A stretch of DNA of 45,290 bases from Streptomyces cirratus (GTDB taxonomy: Bacteria > Actinomycetota > Actinomycetes > Streptomycetales > Streptomycetaceae): contig NZ_BMVP01000027.1 in the NCBI RefSeq assembly GCF_014650775.1, forward strand, positions 1 to 45,290, read 5' to 3'. Every line of letters begins with the position of its first letter. Position 1 is the first letter of the stretch. The position numbers were made by a program, and so were the translations under genes. Positions 1 to 8,351 of this stretch are shown in pieces. Below the pieces are notes generated by a model. It was given only the letters and a program-made list of their open reading frames with translations, had not been told where the DNA came from and did no database searches.

Positions 1-112
1 CCAGCACTCGGTATCAACGGAGCCAGCAACTCCCCTTCTGCATCGGTCAGTTCATGACGACGGATCACGAAAACATGATCCACCACCGAACGATCTTTTG
101 AAGACAGACCCT
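1..112 (-). mobile_element. IS5-type insertion sequence end, cut by the window edge
   Basis: On the minus strand a reading frame with a GTG start at 86 runs off the left edge. It encodes a typical N-terminus of an IS5-family transposase, with the run ELTDAEGELLAPL. The bases between this start and about 112 (GGGTCTGTCTTCAAAAGATC read on the minus strand) look like a terminal inverted repeat. Only about 28 residues are present, so integrity cannot be judged. The element end sits directly on the stop codon of the next gene. Family assignment is by motif recognition. Confidence 0.65.
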
Positions 113-797
113 AGTTCCGCTGCCTCAGGTAGTCCGGGCCCAGGTTGACCTGCCAGTCCTGCACGTTGGTGATCTGATCGAGAAGCAGGTCCAGCGCGGT
201 GCACGCCTCACCTGCGCGGCGGGCGAACTCGGGGACGTCGACGTAGAAAGGGTCAGGGCGGGCCGGCACCGTCGCCCCGGCCTGACCCTTGACCATGCTG
301 TACCGCAGCGCCTGGCCGCTCGGATCCAGGGCATGTAACTCGTCGCATAGCGATGTGACGTCGTCGTGCAAGCGCATCCGGAACATCGGCGCCAGCTGGA
401 CGAGATAGCCGGTCAAGACGCTGAGCTGATGAGTCTTAGGGAGATTTTTTCCGACTTTCTTTACAACCTCGGGCTCCTCATCGCCCGGCGCAACCTCGAA
501 CCTGATGCTGTCGACCAAGGCGCGCAACACTACTTTGAGCCCCAGTTCGAGAGCGTGCCGGTAGTTGTACAACACGACCAACACCAACGAATCGTCCATA
601 CCGTTGGCGGACCAGCGATCGGCCAGAAGGTCGGCAGCCGTACGGAACGCGAACGCAAGCTCCGCATCGGTCTCCAGCTCCGGCACAGCAGCCCCAGAGG
701 GCGAGACAACAGGCCGCCCGCCGAGGACCGCGTAGTCCTCTGTCCAAGGACTCGGACACGACCGGAAGAATACGGCACGATGGGTCATGAGGAACAT
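111..797 (-). CDS. Hypothetical protein, possibly HEPN-like
   Basis: A 228-residue protein of unknown function. The middle (around residues 80-100) has the run YNYRHALELGLKVVL. This resembles the helical YRxALEL segment seen in HEPN-like and abortive-infection-type proteins, but there is no second convincing motif. There is no signal peptide or membrane segment. A second start lies three codons in (MTHR). The stop codon TAG coincides with the outer edge of the IS element at 1-112: TA could be target sequence and G the first IS base. The natural C-terminus may therefore be lost. It lies 71 bases downstream of the membrane-protein gene on the same strand and may be cotranscribed with it. Confidence 0.6.
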   Translation of the reverse strand: MFLMTHRAVFFRSCPSPWTEDYAVLGGRPVVSPSGAAVPELETDAELAFAFRTAADLLADRWSANGMDDSLVLVVLYNYRHALELGLKVVLRALVDSIRFEVAPGDEEPEVVKKVGKNLPKTHQLSVLTGYLVQLAPMFRMRLHDDVTSLCDELHALDPSGQALRYSMVKGQAGATVPARPDPFYVDVPEFARRAGEACTALDLLLDQITNVQDWQVNLGPDYLRQRN

Positions 798-868
798 CTT
801 GAACGCCCAGGCGACGGGGTGGAAGCGATTTCAGTCCGTCTCGCAGGCCGCCCCACTGCACGACAGTC

Positions 869-1375
869 CTACTTGGATTCCTCGGGATCGCCCTCGCTCG
901 CTCCACCGATTTTGCCGCCGACAAATACAACGCCCAGCCCGAGGGCGGCTACACCGGCGGCTGCGACCACCTTCATCCCCGCCCCCAGGAACTGCTTGCT
1001 CTCACTGTCCTTCTCGTTCACCTGCCGCACGTTTTGATCGAGGCGGTCGTGGAGGGCTTCCCGCTGCTCCCAGCTGAGGTCGTCCCGACCAAGGTCGGCC
1101 CGCAGGGCGTCCCGCTGGTCCTGTGAAGCCTGGTAGAAGTGCTTCTGACTGTTCTCATTGGCTGCGAGGGTGGCCTTGTGGGCCTCTGTGACCGCATCAA
1201 TGTCGGCCTTGCCCAGGTCCTTGAAGGCTGGGAACTGCTCGATGAGCTTGAGCCGCACCTCAGTGGCCATCTCAGGCATCGCTGCCGCGAACCTGAGCAC
1301 CTTGTCCTTGGACAGGTTCCGCCAGTTCGGGATGCCTAACTTCCGTCTGATCGCTGCTTCGTTGACGTCGTTCAT
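869..1375 (-). CDS. Small hypothetical protein with C-terminal membrane anchor
   Basis: A 168-residue protein. The start at 1375 is chosen because CGGAG lies about 8 bases upstream; the frame extends further but without a ribosome site. The N-terminal two thirds are charged and helical, rich in K, E, Q and R (residues about 30-130). A single hydrophobic Ala/Gly/Val segment follows near residues 137-160, then a short acidic tail ending EESK. This topology suggests a tail-anchored helical protein. I do not recognise the family. Its neighbour downstream on the same strand is the HEPN-like gene. Confidence 0.6.
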   Translation of the reverse strand: MNDVNEAAIRRKLGIPNWRNLSKDKVLRFAAAMPEMATEVRLKLIEQFPAFKDLGKADIDAVTEAHKATLAANENSQKHFYQASQDQRDALRADLGRDDLSWEQREALHDRLDQNVRQVNEKDSESKQFLGAGMKVVAAAGVAALGLGVVFVGGKIGGASEGDPEESK

Positions 1376-1722
1376 TCCCCGACTCCGTTCGTCGCCCCGT
1401 GAGGCATTCCGGATAGTAGCGGTGCCCACGGACTTGAGGCGGCGGCATCGGAGCACTCTCGAAGTAGGGCTGGCCGCGGTACGCAGTGCCGCTTCGGGGC
1501 CGGCAACGGCAGGCCGGGGCCAGCGGCCGCTCCGTGGGCCGCCGCCCCGCCGGTGGGAGGTTTCAGCTGCTGGGCGACAGGAACTGCCGTTCCGGCTCGA
1601 CGCGCGAGGTCAGGTCCGGAAACAGGTAACGGACCTGGCCGTTCGGCCCAGGGCCCCGACATCAGGCCATTGTCTGCAAGAGGGGCGATTGAGACTTCAC
1701 CGGGTGGCACGGCCTTAAGTCC
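1376..1722. other. Intergenic stretch without a recognised gene
   Basis: Open frames exist on both strands, but none has a ribosome site, a recognisable motif or the codon pattern of its neighbours. The stretch presumably holds the promoter of the gene ending at 869 and the 3' region of the YoaK-type gene. I see no clear hairpin terminator or repeat. Confidence 0.5.
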
Positions 1723-2448
1723 TCACCCCGGGCCGTCGGAGGTGCTCTCGCCGCTCTCCCGGGCCCTGGCCAGGACCACGCAGGCCAGCAGGGCGACGGC
1801 CAGGGCCAGGGCCCACGAGGCGCCGTGGCGGTGCGTCAGCAGCGCGCCGGTGAGGGCTCCGAGCAGCAGGGCCACGACCGTCACGAGCCGGCGCAGCGGC
1901 GCCGGCCCCCACGGGTCGGCTGCCAGACCGGTCAAGGCCCTGGTGACGACGGTGGTAGTCAGATCGGGGACGGACAGCCGGTGCACCACGGCGTTCTGCA
2001 GCCCCATGCCGAGCGCGAGCAAGGCGATCATGCCCGCGGGAGGCCCGCCGCCAGCCGCGCTCAGCGCGAGCGCGCCGCCCACAAGCAGGGTCTGCACCCC
2101 GACGAGCGGCGCGAACATCCGGGCGGCCCCGGTGGCGCGCCGCAGCCGCCCGGCCGCGGCGGCGCCGGCCAGGAAGGCACCCAGGGCCAGGAGGGAATCG
2201 GGGGCCGACAGGGACCGGTCCCCGGCCAGCGCGAAGCCGAGGAAGACCACGTTGCCCGTCATGTTGGCCACGAATACGTGCCCGAGCCCGAGGTAGCTCA
2301 CCGCGTCGACGACACCGCTCACGAAGGTGAGGACGATCAGCAGCGGCGCCAACACCTCGTGCGGGGACCGCGCCCCGCCCGGATCCGGCGGGAACAGCAG
2401 CGCGGCCAGCGGCAGCAGGATCCCGCGTCGGCGCCGGGTGGGGGTCAT
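1723..2448 (-). CDS. YoaK family (DUF1275) membrane protein
   Basis: A 241-residue integral membrane protein. It has the family pattern: an early segment with SGVVDAVSYLGLGHVFVANM and TGNVVFLG, then five or six hydrophobic helices with a conserved GLQNAVV motif near residue 150. Length fits the family. The biochemical function of YoaK proteins is not established. The start at 2448 is chosen because GGGGAGG lies 6 bases upstream; a start seven codons earlier would overlap that site. The gene is alone, with IS debris upstream. Confidence 0.85.
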   Translation of the reverse strand: MTPTRRRRGILLPLAALLFPPDPGGARSPHEVLAPLLIVLTFVSGVVDAVSYLGLGHVFVANMTGNVVFLGFALAGDRSLSAPDSLLALGAFLAGAAAAGRLRRATGAARMFAPLVGVQTLLVGGALALSAAGGGPPAGMIALLALGMGLQNAVVHRLSVPDLTTTVVTRALTGLAADPWGPAPLRRLVTVVALLLGALTGALLTHRHGASWALALAVALLACVVLARARESGESTSDGPG

Positions 2449-2623
2449 GGGGTCCTCCCCTCTGCTCATGGCGCGGGCGAGTCGGTTCCCGGATGACGGC
2501 TCCGCCGCAACTAGCGGGCTCGGGACTCATTGGACTCCCGGCGGGAGCGAGGGCGCGGGAGAAAAGGCCTCCGGTCCCTGGAGATCGTAGCGACCTACAC
2601 CTGCGACACCTCACGATTGCTGG

Positions 2624-2636
2624 TGGAGGCGCCTCC
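2624..2636. promoter_or_regulatory. Palindrome TGGAGGCGCCTCC, second copy of the TetR/SDR operator
   Basis: This 13-base sequence matches 13 of 14 bases of the palindrome at 8990-9003, between the TetR gene and the SDR gene. Here it lies in IS debris beside a truncated gene end (2658-2738), with no intact gene next to it. It is probably the relic of a similar TetR-controlled locus. Binding is inferred. Confidence 0.4.
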
Positions 2637-2657
2637 TCTCGCGTGTCGCTTCGGCGG

Positions 2658-2738
2658 TCAGGCCGCCAGGGTCAGGGCCAGCCGGTAGAGGTAGTCGACC
2701 GCGGCCTCCTGGCCGATGTGGCGCCGCAGCGTGTCCCC
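2658..2738 (-). pseudogene. C-terminal remnant of an unrecognised protein
   Basis: The last 26 codons of a gene: ...LRRHIGQEAAVDYLYRLAL.. then TGA at 2658. Upstream the frame runs directly into an IS5 transposase N-terminus at 2739, so the rest has been lost at that junction. The helical end resembles C-termini of TetR-type regulators, and an operator-like palindrome lies next to it. The family call is a guess. Confidence 0.35.
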
Positions 2739-2823
2739 CCGCGATCTCCCACAACCCATCTGGAACAATGCAACTCCACATACCCCGCCCCATCCGAAGT
2801 TCAACGACGCCTCACCACATAGG
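2739..2823 (-). pseudogene. 5' end fragment of an IS5-family element
   Basis: The minus strand shows an IS5-like leader (GACCGTGTCCTATGTGGTG) followed by the start of a transposase with VPDGLWEIA. This is the usual N-terminal motif of actinobacterial IS5 transposases. Homology stops abruptly after about 14 residues, at the GC-rich junction near 2738. It sits end to end with the 3' end of another IS5 element (2844-3295), so two elements have been fused by deletion or nested insertion. Confidence 0.6.
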
Positions 2824-2843
2824 ACACGGTCTTAGAGGTCGTG

Positions 2844-3295
2844 TCAGTCGGTCAATCTCCGGTAGCAGATGAGAGTGGATGCGATGCCGGCGAAAGCGAG
2901 GAAGTGGTCGGCCTTGCGTTCGTAGCGGCGGTGGAGACGACGGCACCCGGACAGCCAGGCCACTGTTCTCTCCACGGTCCAACGGTGACGACCGAGACGC
3001 TGGGAGGCCTCGATTCCCCTGCGTGCGATACGCGGCGTGATATTCCGAGAGCGGAGCCATTTCCGCAGGCGGTCGTAGTCGTAGCCCTTGTAGCCGTGCA
3101 GTTTGGCGGGACGGCGGCGACGCGGCCCGCGATCGACAGGATTCGGGCCTGTCAGCTCCCCCCTTTGAGGGCTCGCATGTTCACGGAGTCGATCGCGTAC
3201 CTCGACCAGTCCAGCTCTCCGCGGGCGCCGAGCTCGTCCAGCACGAGATGGTGGAGCTTGGCCCACACCCGCGCAGCGGTCCACTCGGAGAACCC
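2844..3295 (-). pseudogene. Truncated, internally deleted IS5-family transposase
   Basis: The minus strand encodes the C-terminal half of an IS5 transposase. One frame (3295-3152) has FSEWTAARVWAKLHH, a DSVNMRALKGG segment with the first catalytic Asp, then a run of six G. The second frame continues with GELTGPNPVDRG and ends RRLTD at 2844. The slippery G run fits the two-frame expression of this group. Two defects make it inactive. Sequence upstream of FSEWT is unrelated. About 40 residues expected between PNPVDRG and PRRRRPAKLH, which normally carry the second catalytic Asp (THDSQ region), are missing. The C-terminal E region (RWTVERTVAWL) is present. Confidence 0.75.
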
Positions 3296-4294
3296 ATCGA
3301 GTACAGCCCCCTCCACCAGTTCCGGACTCACCGAATCAGCGGCGTCCTTCCAGGGCGCCCCGAATCGCGCCAGGTAGTGCCACACGTTCTTGACCGTCTG
3401 GGGGTCATAGCGGCCGGCACGTGCGGCATCTCCGACGATCCGAGGATCGAGCACGCCGTCGACCGCGATCTGCGTGCCCAAGTCGACGTGTTCCTGGCCG
3501 CGGTAGCCGAGGTGACGTCGGAGTTCTTCAACCCTGAGCCGGAAGCCAGGGCCTCCATGCGAGGGCCCGAACTCCGCGAAGGCACAGTCCCGCTGCCCGC
3601 CACACCACCGACCCGCGGCCCTGACGACGACCATGACGCAGACCGGCCAGGACACGGGGAAGATGGGCACATCCCCGCCATTCGAGGCACCTGCCGAACC
3701 ACCGGCCCACTCGCGGTCTTTCACGACGGGCTCCCGGAGCCCCGCGACGCATGTCCATCGCGATGAGGCGTCGCAGCCGCCCGGGTGGGCGGCTGGCCAG
3801 ACGGAGGCTGCCGTCGAAAGCTGCTCCACTCCCTGTGATCCACGCCGTCGCCCCGTCGGACTTTCGAACGCCTGCAACGTCCCGCTGGCCGGCTCCGCCG
3901 AACCCGTCGCCAAGCAATGCGAAGCCGCGCTCCGAGGCCGCTGGTCGAGCATCGCTCGGGGCCGGCTCCTGCTCAGACACCACAGACGGCTGACCACCGC
4001 GGCCATCACGGCTCCTGAGACGAACGGGAAGGCAGCCACCGGTCCAGCCCCGTGCCCACGCGAGAAAGCACGGTCGACGGCGACGTGGAGCCGTGCGTCC
4101 AAGGGGCTACCCCTCCCCCGCCGGGTGGCGAGGCCCCTTCCTGGCGCGCGCTGCCGGGTCCGCCACCGTCCGCCGTCCGCCACTCGCGACAGGCCGGAGT
4201 CGGTCAAGTGTTCGTGATGGCCTGCGCGGAACCGGTCCGTGCTCCTACGCTCGCCCTGAGGAAATGCGCAGGCGACGGAGAACGGGCGGAGTCC
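3296..4294. other. Unrecognised sequence between IS debris and the trypco2 gene
   Basis: An uninterrupted minus-strand frame crosses most of this stretch and enters the IS5 remnant in frame. Its part from about 3296 to 3560 (with DPRIVGDAARAGRYDP and VWHYLARFGAPWKDAADS) has protein-like composition and may be the end of a gene broken by the IS. I cannot name a family. The rest, to 4294, has no ribosome site, motif or consistent coding pattern on either strand. The promoter of the trypco2 gene should lie near its right end. Confidence 0.4.
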
Positions 4295-4624
4295 ATGGAG
4301 ATCGGCTTGGCAGACGCGGTGGCGGCGGTGCGCGATGAACTGCTGGAGGCCGCGGCGCGCGGTGCGGGGCAGGAAATCAATTTCGCGGTGGGGCCGGTGG
4401 AGATGGAGTTCGAGGTCGAGCTGCGCGCGGACGCGAAAGCGAAGGCAGGCTTCCGGGTGTGGGCGGTGACGGCGGAGACGGAGGCGGGGCTCTCCCGGGG
4501 CCGGACGCACCGGGTGTCGTTCACGCTGACCCCCCGGAACCCGGACGGCGGCGATCTGCTGGTCGGCGGGGCACCTGCCCGGGCTGCCGGGCCCGGGGAC
4601 GTCACCGGCCGGATCCGAGACTGA
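4295..4624 (+). CDS. Trypco2-like (trypsin-co-occurring) small protein
   Basis: A 109-residue protein with the pattern of the trypsin-co-occurring domain 2 family. It opens MEIGLADAVAAVRDELLEAA, then has beta-strand segments VGPVEMEFEVEL and GFRVWAV, and VSFTLTPR near residue 80. Proteins of this family are known beside trypsin-like protease genes in predicted prokaryotic conflict systems; their molecular role is not known. The start at 4295 is chosen because the family alignment begins here and GGCGGAG lies just upstream; longer frames upstream look non-coding. The next gene, 64 bases downstream on the same strand, encodes a trypsin-domain protein. This is the expected pairing and strongly supports the call. 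Confidence 0.8.
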   Translation: MEIGLADAVAAVRDELLEAAARGAGQEINFAVGPVEMEFEVELRADAKAKAGFRVWAVTAETEAGLSRGRTHRVSFTLTPRNPDGGDLLVGGAPARAAGPGDVTGRIRD

Positions 4625-4688
4625 TACGGGACCGATCCGGCGTCATCGTGCGGGTACCTGAGAGACGGTACTGAGAGAGAGGGATGCG

Positions 4689-7600
4689 GTGAGGCGGGAC
4701 CGGTTGGTGGCGATCGGGGGGCCGGGCGGGCCGGGGTCGGGGTACGTGGTCGGTCCGCGGCTGGTGCTGACCTCGGCACACGTGGTCACCCGCCGTGGCG
4801 CGCTCGTGCAGGTGTTCCGTCCCGGTGCCGAGACGGTAGCCGGCGGCGTGGTGGTGTGGTGCGGTACGCCCGGTGGACGCGACGACGCGGCTCTCGTGCA
4901 CCTCGATGACGAGCTGTGGCGGCCTCCTTCGGGGACGGGGGTGCGATGGGGACGGCTGGTGACCGAGCGCCCCGGGCAGGCCTGTGAGACGTGGGGCGTG
5001 CCCGACGTTGTGCAGCGGCCGGGGGCGGCGGTGGAGGCCGCGCAGCTGGTCGGGGCGGTGAATCCGGGCAGCGGGTTCGTCGGCAACCGGTACGTGATGA
5101 ACCTGGTCCAACACCCGCCCGCCTGGCCGGTGGACGGGACCTCGCCGTGGGGCGGTCTCTCGGGGGCGGCCATGTTCTGCGGCCGACTGCTCACCGGGGT
5201 GGTGGCCGCCGATCCCGGCCACTTCGCGCACGCCGCGCTGACAGTGGTGCCGGCGTACGTGCTGTACCACGACGCGGACTTCCGGGCGGCGCTGGCCGAG
5301 TACGGCGCGGGTTCCATGACCCTGGAAGCCGTGGAGTTCCAGGAACTGGCCAACGTCGATCCCGTGACGGTGAGCAGTGGTCCGGTATCCGCGGCGGCGT
5401 TGCTGCAGCCGGGTCGACAGATCGTGGGCTTCCACGGCCGCGAGGAACTGCTGGGCCGGCTGATCGCCTGGTGTCGGCAGGAGGGGTTCGGCAGCCGGCT
5501 GCTGCACGGCTCCGCGGGGCAGGGCAAGACCCGACTGGCGCAGGAGCTGGCCGCCGCCCTGACCGGCGACGGGTGGGCGGTGCTGTGGCCGCGCGCCGAC
5601 GCCCTGCCCACGGAACTGCGTGCGGTACGTGCGGCGGCCAAACCGCTGTTGGTCGTGCTGGACTACGCCGAGACACGCGCCGCGCAACTCGCGGCGCTGC
5701 TGGAGGCCGCCGCCGAGCACGGTGGTGCCACTCCTTTCAAGGTCCTGCTGCTGGCCCGGACCGCCGGAGACTGGTGGACCAGCGCGCAGGCCGTCAACCG
5801 TGCCGCCGAGGAGTTGTTGGACGGCACGCAGGTCGTCGTACTGCCGCCGTTGCAGAGCGACGTGGCCGCCCGAGCAGAGGCCTACCGCAGAGCGGCGGAC
5901 GCCTTCGCCGCCGCGCTGTCCGCCGTGCGCGGATGGCAGGGACACGACTGGCCTGCCCTGGCCGCCGGCCTCGTCCCCGGTGCCCTGGACCGTGCGGACA
6001 TGGACAACGCGCTGACCCTGCACATGACCGTTCTGGCAGACCTGTTGGATGCCGCCGACCCCGGGCCGGACCAGCCGGCGTCAGGCCTCGCCGACGGCGT
6101 CGAAGACCGTCTGCTGCTGCACGAACGCCGCTACTGGGAGCGCAGCGCCGCCACCCACGGCCTCAGTCCGGCGCTGAGCACCCACACGCTCGACGACGCC
6201 TTGGCCGCCGCCCTGCTGATCGGAGCCGCCACCCACGACGATGCCGACGAGGTCCTGCACAAGGTGGCGGGCCTGGCCGACCAGCCGCGCGACCGCCGCG
6301 ACGCCGTCCTCGCATGGATCGCTGCCCTGTACCCCCCGACCGAATCCGGCCCGTGGGGCACCCTGCAGCCCGACCGGCTCGCCGAACGTCTGATCGGCCG
6401 TCGTCTGGAAGCAGACCCCACGCTCGCGCACCGTCTCGTCCCCGGGATCGCCGCGACGCAGGCGACCCGGTTGCTCGCCCAATACAGCCGCGCCGCCGCA
6501 CATCCCGTCTTCGAAGGACGGCTCGACACGTCGTTGGCCGAGTTGTGCGTCGAGCACCGCGCCGTCCTCGCACCGACCGTGCTGGACACGGCGACGCGGG
6601 TCGAACATCCCGGGCCCCTCATCGCCGCCCTCCACCGGATCACCGATGATCCCGGTACCCCCCTGGACGTCCTGCGGCAACTCAGCGATCAGGTGCCTGG
6701 CAGCCGGCGCCTCGCGGTATGGGCCTGCGACCTCGCCCGACAACTGGCCGATCGCTACCGAAACCTCCCCCGGCGGAGCTCCGCCCAGGCGGCCGAGCTC
6801 GTCTGGACCCTGAACATCCTCTCCCTACGCCTGAGCGACCTGGACCGCCGGGAGGAAGCCGTGGCCCCCGCCGAGGAAGCCGTCGCACTCGCACGCACCT
6901 TGGCCGACACCGCTTCGGATGCCGATGTCGCACCCCTGATCGCGAGCCTGAACGGCTTGGCCGGCCGGCTCGGCAATCTCGGGCGCTGGGAGGAGGCGCT
7001 GGCCGCGGCTCAGGAAGCCGTCACACTCGCCCGCGGCCTGGCCGACACCGACACCGACATCCACCTGCCCGACCTGGTCGGCAGCTTGAACACCCTTTCC
7101 GACCGGCTGGCCGACCTCGGGCGGCGGGAGGAGGCACTGGCCGCGGCCGAGGAAGCCGTGCGGCTGCGCCGCCGTGCCAAGGGCGGTACCCCCTCCGACA
7201 TCCGCCAGTTCGCCAGGACCCTGACCGTCTACTCCGACAGGCTCTGGGCCCTGGGCCGACAGAACGAGGCCATGGAAGCCACCATGGAGACCGGCCGCCT
7301 CTACCTTTCCCGCAGGGCGGCCGACACGGACATCCCCACAGATGCCGGCACCGGCACGGACGACCGCGTCCTCCACCATCCCGGCTACATCGCCGCTCTG
7401 AACGACTTCGCCACAAAGGCGGCGGCCATGGGCCGGGTTGACATCGCCCTGTCCGTTACCGAGCAGGTCGTGCGCATCAGCCGCGACATGGCGAAGGCGC
7501 TGCCCGACGCCTACCTGCCGCAGCTCGCCGAGAGCCTGGGCCGCCTCGCATGGCCCCTGGAAGACCTGGGCCGGCCGGACGAGGCCCTGGCCGCCTCCGA

Positions 7601-8243
7601 GGAGGCCGTGAGCATCGTCCGCGGCCTGGTCGCCGTCCACCCCGAGGCGCACCTGCTCGAACTGTACGGGTGCTTGAGCACCGTCGCCGCACAGTACGCG
7701 GCCCTGGGACGTCGGGAGGAGGCCTTGGCCAACTCCGCCGAAGGCGTCCGTGTCCTGCGTGGCCTGGCCGCCGCCTACCCCGACGTCCACCAGCGGCACC
7801 TGGCCACAGGCCTGCTCACCCTCGCCACGCGGCTGGTGGCCCTGGGCAGAGAAGAACAGGCCCTGGCCGCCACCGAGGAAGCCGTGCGCATCCGACGCGC
7901 CCTGGTCTCCTCCGCCGCCCCCGGAGACCATCTGTCCGACCTCGCGAGCGGTCTGGTCTCCCTCGGCCTGCGCCTGGGAAAGGCGGGCCGGCCGGAGGCC
8001 GCCCACGCGGCCACCGAGGAAGCCGTAGCCCTCTACCGCGCCCTGGCCGAGACCGACCCCGACACCCACCTGCCCAAACTCGCCACCGGCATGTACGCGC
8101 TCTCCCGAAGCCTTGAGGCGCTGCGCCGGTGGGACGAGGCCCTGGCCGCCGTGAAGGAGGCCTTCCGTCTCCGCCCCGAGCTGGCGAGTTACGACCTGGC
8201 GGCGAGCCGGCAGAAGACCGCGGGCCGCCGCGCCTTCGAATGA
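4689..8243 (+). CDS. Trypsin-like protease / P-loop NTPase / TPR protein (predicted conflict effector-sensor)
   Basis: A single 1184-residue protein with three parts. Residues 1-200 form a trypsin-like protease with a complete visible triad: His31 in TSAHVV, Asp66 in RDDAALVHL, Ser158 in WGGLSGAAM (GLSGA rather than the usual GDSGG). Residues 245-600 form a STAND-like NTPase: Walker A GSAGQGKT at 274-281 and Walker B LLVVLDYAE with Asp325. Residues about 690-1165 hold at least nine tetratricopeptide-type units of about 45-50 residues with the recurring LGRxEEALAAxEEAVxLxR pattern, a likely sensor. There is no signal peptide, so it acts in the cytoplasm. The start is GTG at 4689, after GAGAGAGGGATGCG; the in-frame ATG option is absent. 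The architecture and the upstream trypco2 gene match NTP-dependent conflict systems. A plausible model is that TPR sensing of an invader opens the NTPase and activates the protease; this is inference. No target gene is evident downstream. Confidence 0.85.
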   Translation: MRRDRLVAIGGPGGPGSGYVVGPRLVLTSAHVVTRRGALVQVFRPGAETVAGGVVVWCGTPGGRDDAALVHLDDELWRPPSGTGVRWGRLVTERPGQACETWGVPDVVQRPGAAVEAAQLVGAVNPGSGFVGNRYVMNLVQHPPAWPVDGTSPWGGLSGAAMFCGRLLTGVVAADPGHFAHAALTVVPAYVLYHDADFRAALAEYGAGSMTLEAVEFQELANVDPVTVSSGPVSAAALLQPGRQIVGFHGREELLGRLIAWCRQEGFGSRLLHGSAGQGKTRLAQELAAALTGDGWAVLWPRADALPTELRAVRAAAKPLLVVLDYAETRAAQLAALLEAAAEHGGATPFKVLLLARTAGDWWTSAQAVNRAAEELLDGTQVVVLPPLQSDVAARAEAYRRAADAFAAALSAVRGWQGHDWPALAAGLVPGALDRADMDNALTLHMTVLADLLDAADPGPDQPASGLADGVEDRLLLHERRYWERSAATHGLSPALSTHTLDDALAAALLIGAATHDDADEVLHKVAGLADQPRDRRDAVLAWIAALYPPTESGPWGTLQPDRLAERLIGRRLEADPTLAHRLVPGIAATQATRLLAQYSRAAAHPVFEGRLDTSLAELCVEHRAVLAPTVLDTATRVEHPGPLIAALHRITDDPGTPLDVLRQLSDQVPGSRRLAVWACDLARQLADRYRNLPRRSSAQAAELVWTLNILSLRLSDLDRREEAVAPAEEAVALARTLADTASDADVAPLIASLNGLAGRLGNLGRWEEALAAAQEAVTLARGLADTDTDIHLPDLVGSLNTLSDRLADLGRREEALAAAEEAVRLRRRAKGGTPSDIRQFARTLTVYSDRLWALGRQNEAMEATMETGRLYLSRRAADTDIPTDAGTGTDDRVLHHPGYIAALNDFATKAAAMGRVDIALSVTEQVVRISRDMAKALPDAYLPQLAESLGRLAWPLEDLGRPDEALAASEEAVSIVRGLVAVHPEAHLLELYGCLSTVAAQYAALGRREEALANSAEGVRVLRGLAAAYPDVHQRHLATGLLTLATRLVALGREEQALAATEEAVRIRRALVSSAAPGDHLSDLASGLVSLGLRLGKAGRPEAAHAATEEAVALYRALAETDPDTHLPKLATGMYALSRSLEALRRWDEALAAVKEAFRLRPELASYDLAASRQKTAGRRAFE

Positions 8244-8351
8244 CCGCGCCGGGCGGCGGCACGGCGGAGGTCCGGGGGCGGTAGGCCCCGCGCCTTCACC
8301 TCACCTTTTGGGGCTCTCCCGGAAGCAATGAGGTCTTGGGTCCGCCGCCTG

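Noticed and set aside
1372..1710. A possible small Pro/Ala-rich gene upstream of the membrane-anchored protein
   Set aside because: It has no ribosome site and no motif, and its composition is typical of non-coding GC-rich DNA.
3152..4510. One continuous minus-strand frame joining unrecognised sequence to the IS5 remnant as a single protein
   Set aside because: Only the last 47 residues are recognisable, upstream composition varies, and the right part overlaps the trypco2 gene on the other strand.
4684..4692. A two-codon ATG CGG TGA overlapping the GTG start of the protease gene, as a translational control element
   Set aside because: A minimal upstream frame of this kind arises easily by chance, and nothing else supports regulation.
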